This document shows, in pieces, positions 63,684 through 64,000 of a DNA stretch of 64,000 nt. Each line of letters begins with the position of its first letter. Within the stretch, counting starts at the first letter, position 1. This stretch comes from Streptomyces sp. f51 (GTDB lineage Bacteria; Actinomycetota; Actinomycetes; Streptomycetales; Streptomycetaceae). The stretch lies in assembly GCF_037940415.1 (NCBI RefSeq), contig NZ_CP149798.1, positions 3,398,501 to 3,462,500 on the forward strand. Reading direction: 5' to 3'. The notes beneath the pieces were generated by a model. It saw nothing but the letters and a program-made list of their open reading frames with translations, did no database searches and had not been told where the DNA came from. Made by a program: the position numbers and the translations under genes.

Positions 63684-63991
63684 ACAGATGCTCGCGTCCA
63701 CTGTGCAGTTCTCAAACAACGACCAACCACCCATCACCCCGAACCAGTAGTTCGAGTGCACTGGGGCCGGCACTGAAGGCAGCCATGATCGGCCGTACCT
63801 TCAGACACCCAACAGCGTGCCCGACACCCTTACCGCTTCCCTCATTCTTTCCACGCTCCGAAGAGCAGTACTGGAAGGAGAAGACAGTCAAGAGTGCCGA
63901 ATAATCAACGTTCCACCCATGAGCAACCAGCATCGAACATTCGCCGATGTACTGGCCTCTGACCGAGCGAATTCGGTAAGAAGTGCTCCTT
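63684..63991 (-). other. 16S-23S internal transcribed spacer, without tRNA genes
   Basis: About 308 bases between 16S and 23S. No tRNA structure (no CCA-type ends or T-loop GGTTCGA) was found, as is usual for Streptomyces. It holds the 5' arm of the pre-23S stem (63689-63705) and AT-richer hairpin-forming sequence. Confidence 0.8.
63689..63705 (-). repeat. Pre-23S processing stem, 5' arm
   Basis: TGCTCGCGTCCACTGTG pairs perfectly with 60543-60559 across the 23S gene. See the 3' arm. Confidence 0.85.
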
Positions 63992-64000
63992 AGAAAGGAG
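63992..64000 (-). rRNA. rrs: 16S ribosomal RNA, last bases
   Basis: The window ends in AGAAAGGAG, the complement of CTCCTTTCT, the 3' end of 16S rRNA carrying the anti-Shine-Dalgarno. The gene continues outside the window. Confidence 0.8.

Noticed and set aside
63706..63991. tRNA-Ile or tRNA-Ala in the rRNA spacer
   Set aside because: No cloverleaf, anticodon stem or T-loop sequence was found. Streptomyces rRNA spacers normally lack tRNAs.

Overview
The window is high-GC DNA with the gene content of a Streptomyces chromosome core. It carries the nickel regulator Nur, the nitrogen regulator GlnR, mycothiol synthase MshD, a polyphosphate kinase and pst phosphate operon with PHO boxes, a CsoR copper sensor, and one end of a ribosomal RNA operon without spacer tRNAs. 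From memory, gene content and order match the S. coelicolor region of roughly SCO4127 to SCO4180 (nur 4180, glnR 4159, mshD 4151, ppk 4145, pstSCAB 4142-4139, pitH1 4138, csoR 4136). No insertion sequence, prophage, integrase, CRISPR array or tRNA gene was seen.

Layout. 1-5.2 kb: end of a D-aminoacyl-tRNA deacylase gene, then on the minus strand a YgfZ-like protein, nur, a nitrobindin-type protein, a 32-residue membrane peptide and three coupled paralogous membrane-anchored proteins. 5.2-11.7 kb: small housekeeping genes, including a thiosulfate sulfurtransferase operon preceded by an apparently leaderless 26-residue cysteine-containing leader peptide, a MoaD-like protein and a hydrolase ending in a small repeat patch. 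11.9-23 kb: glnR, a LacI regulator, two divergent secreted or anchored serine proteases, a two-component system, a secreted 5'-nucleotidase and mshD. 23-31 kb: two divergent, tightly coupled ABC-transporter operons, one led by an ECF sigma factor with a zinc-finger membrane protein, the other by a YtrA-type GntR regulator beside a perfect 13-bp inverted repeat. 31-41.5 kb: a phosphate block with ppk, a CHAD protein, a Nudix hydrolase, pstSCAB, and a Pit transporter with its DUF47 partner. 41.7-50.8 kb: csoR with its operator, small conserved proteins, a lipoprotein, a probable bicovalent flavin oxidase, a PAP2 phosphatase, a wall hydrolase and two secreted peptidases. 51.3-58.7 kb: a six-gene cluster resembling a reduced type IV secretion machine. 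58.7-64 kb: an acetyltransferase, a CDP-alcohol phosphatidyltransferase, then 5S, 23S and the last bases of 16S rRNA on the minus strand.

How the parts fit. The phosphate block joins high-affinity uptake (Pst), low-affinity uptake (Pit), polyphosphate synthesis (Ppk) and a probable polyphosphate-binding CHAD protein; a hairpin between pstS and pstC fits over-production of the binding protein. The least explained part is the secretion-like cluster: a small two-helix protein, a VirB8-like anchored protein, a VirB6-like multi-helix protein, a VirB4-type ATPase split over two genes, and a coupling-protein-like gene that has lost its P-loop. A VirB1-like muramidase/endopeptidase lies 3.6 kb away. 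With no relaxase or integrase visible, it may be a domesticated chromosomal transfer or secretion apparatus.

All calls come from reading the sequence and recalled family knowledge; no database search was run.
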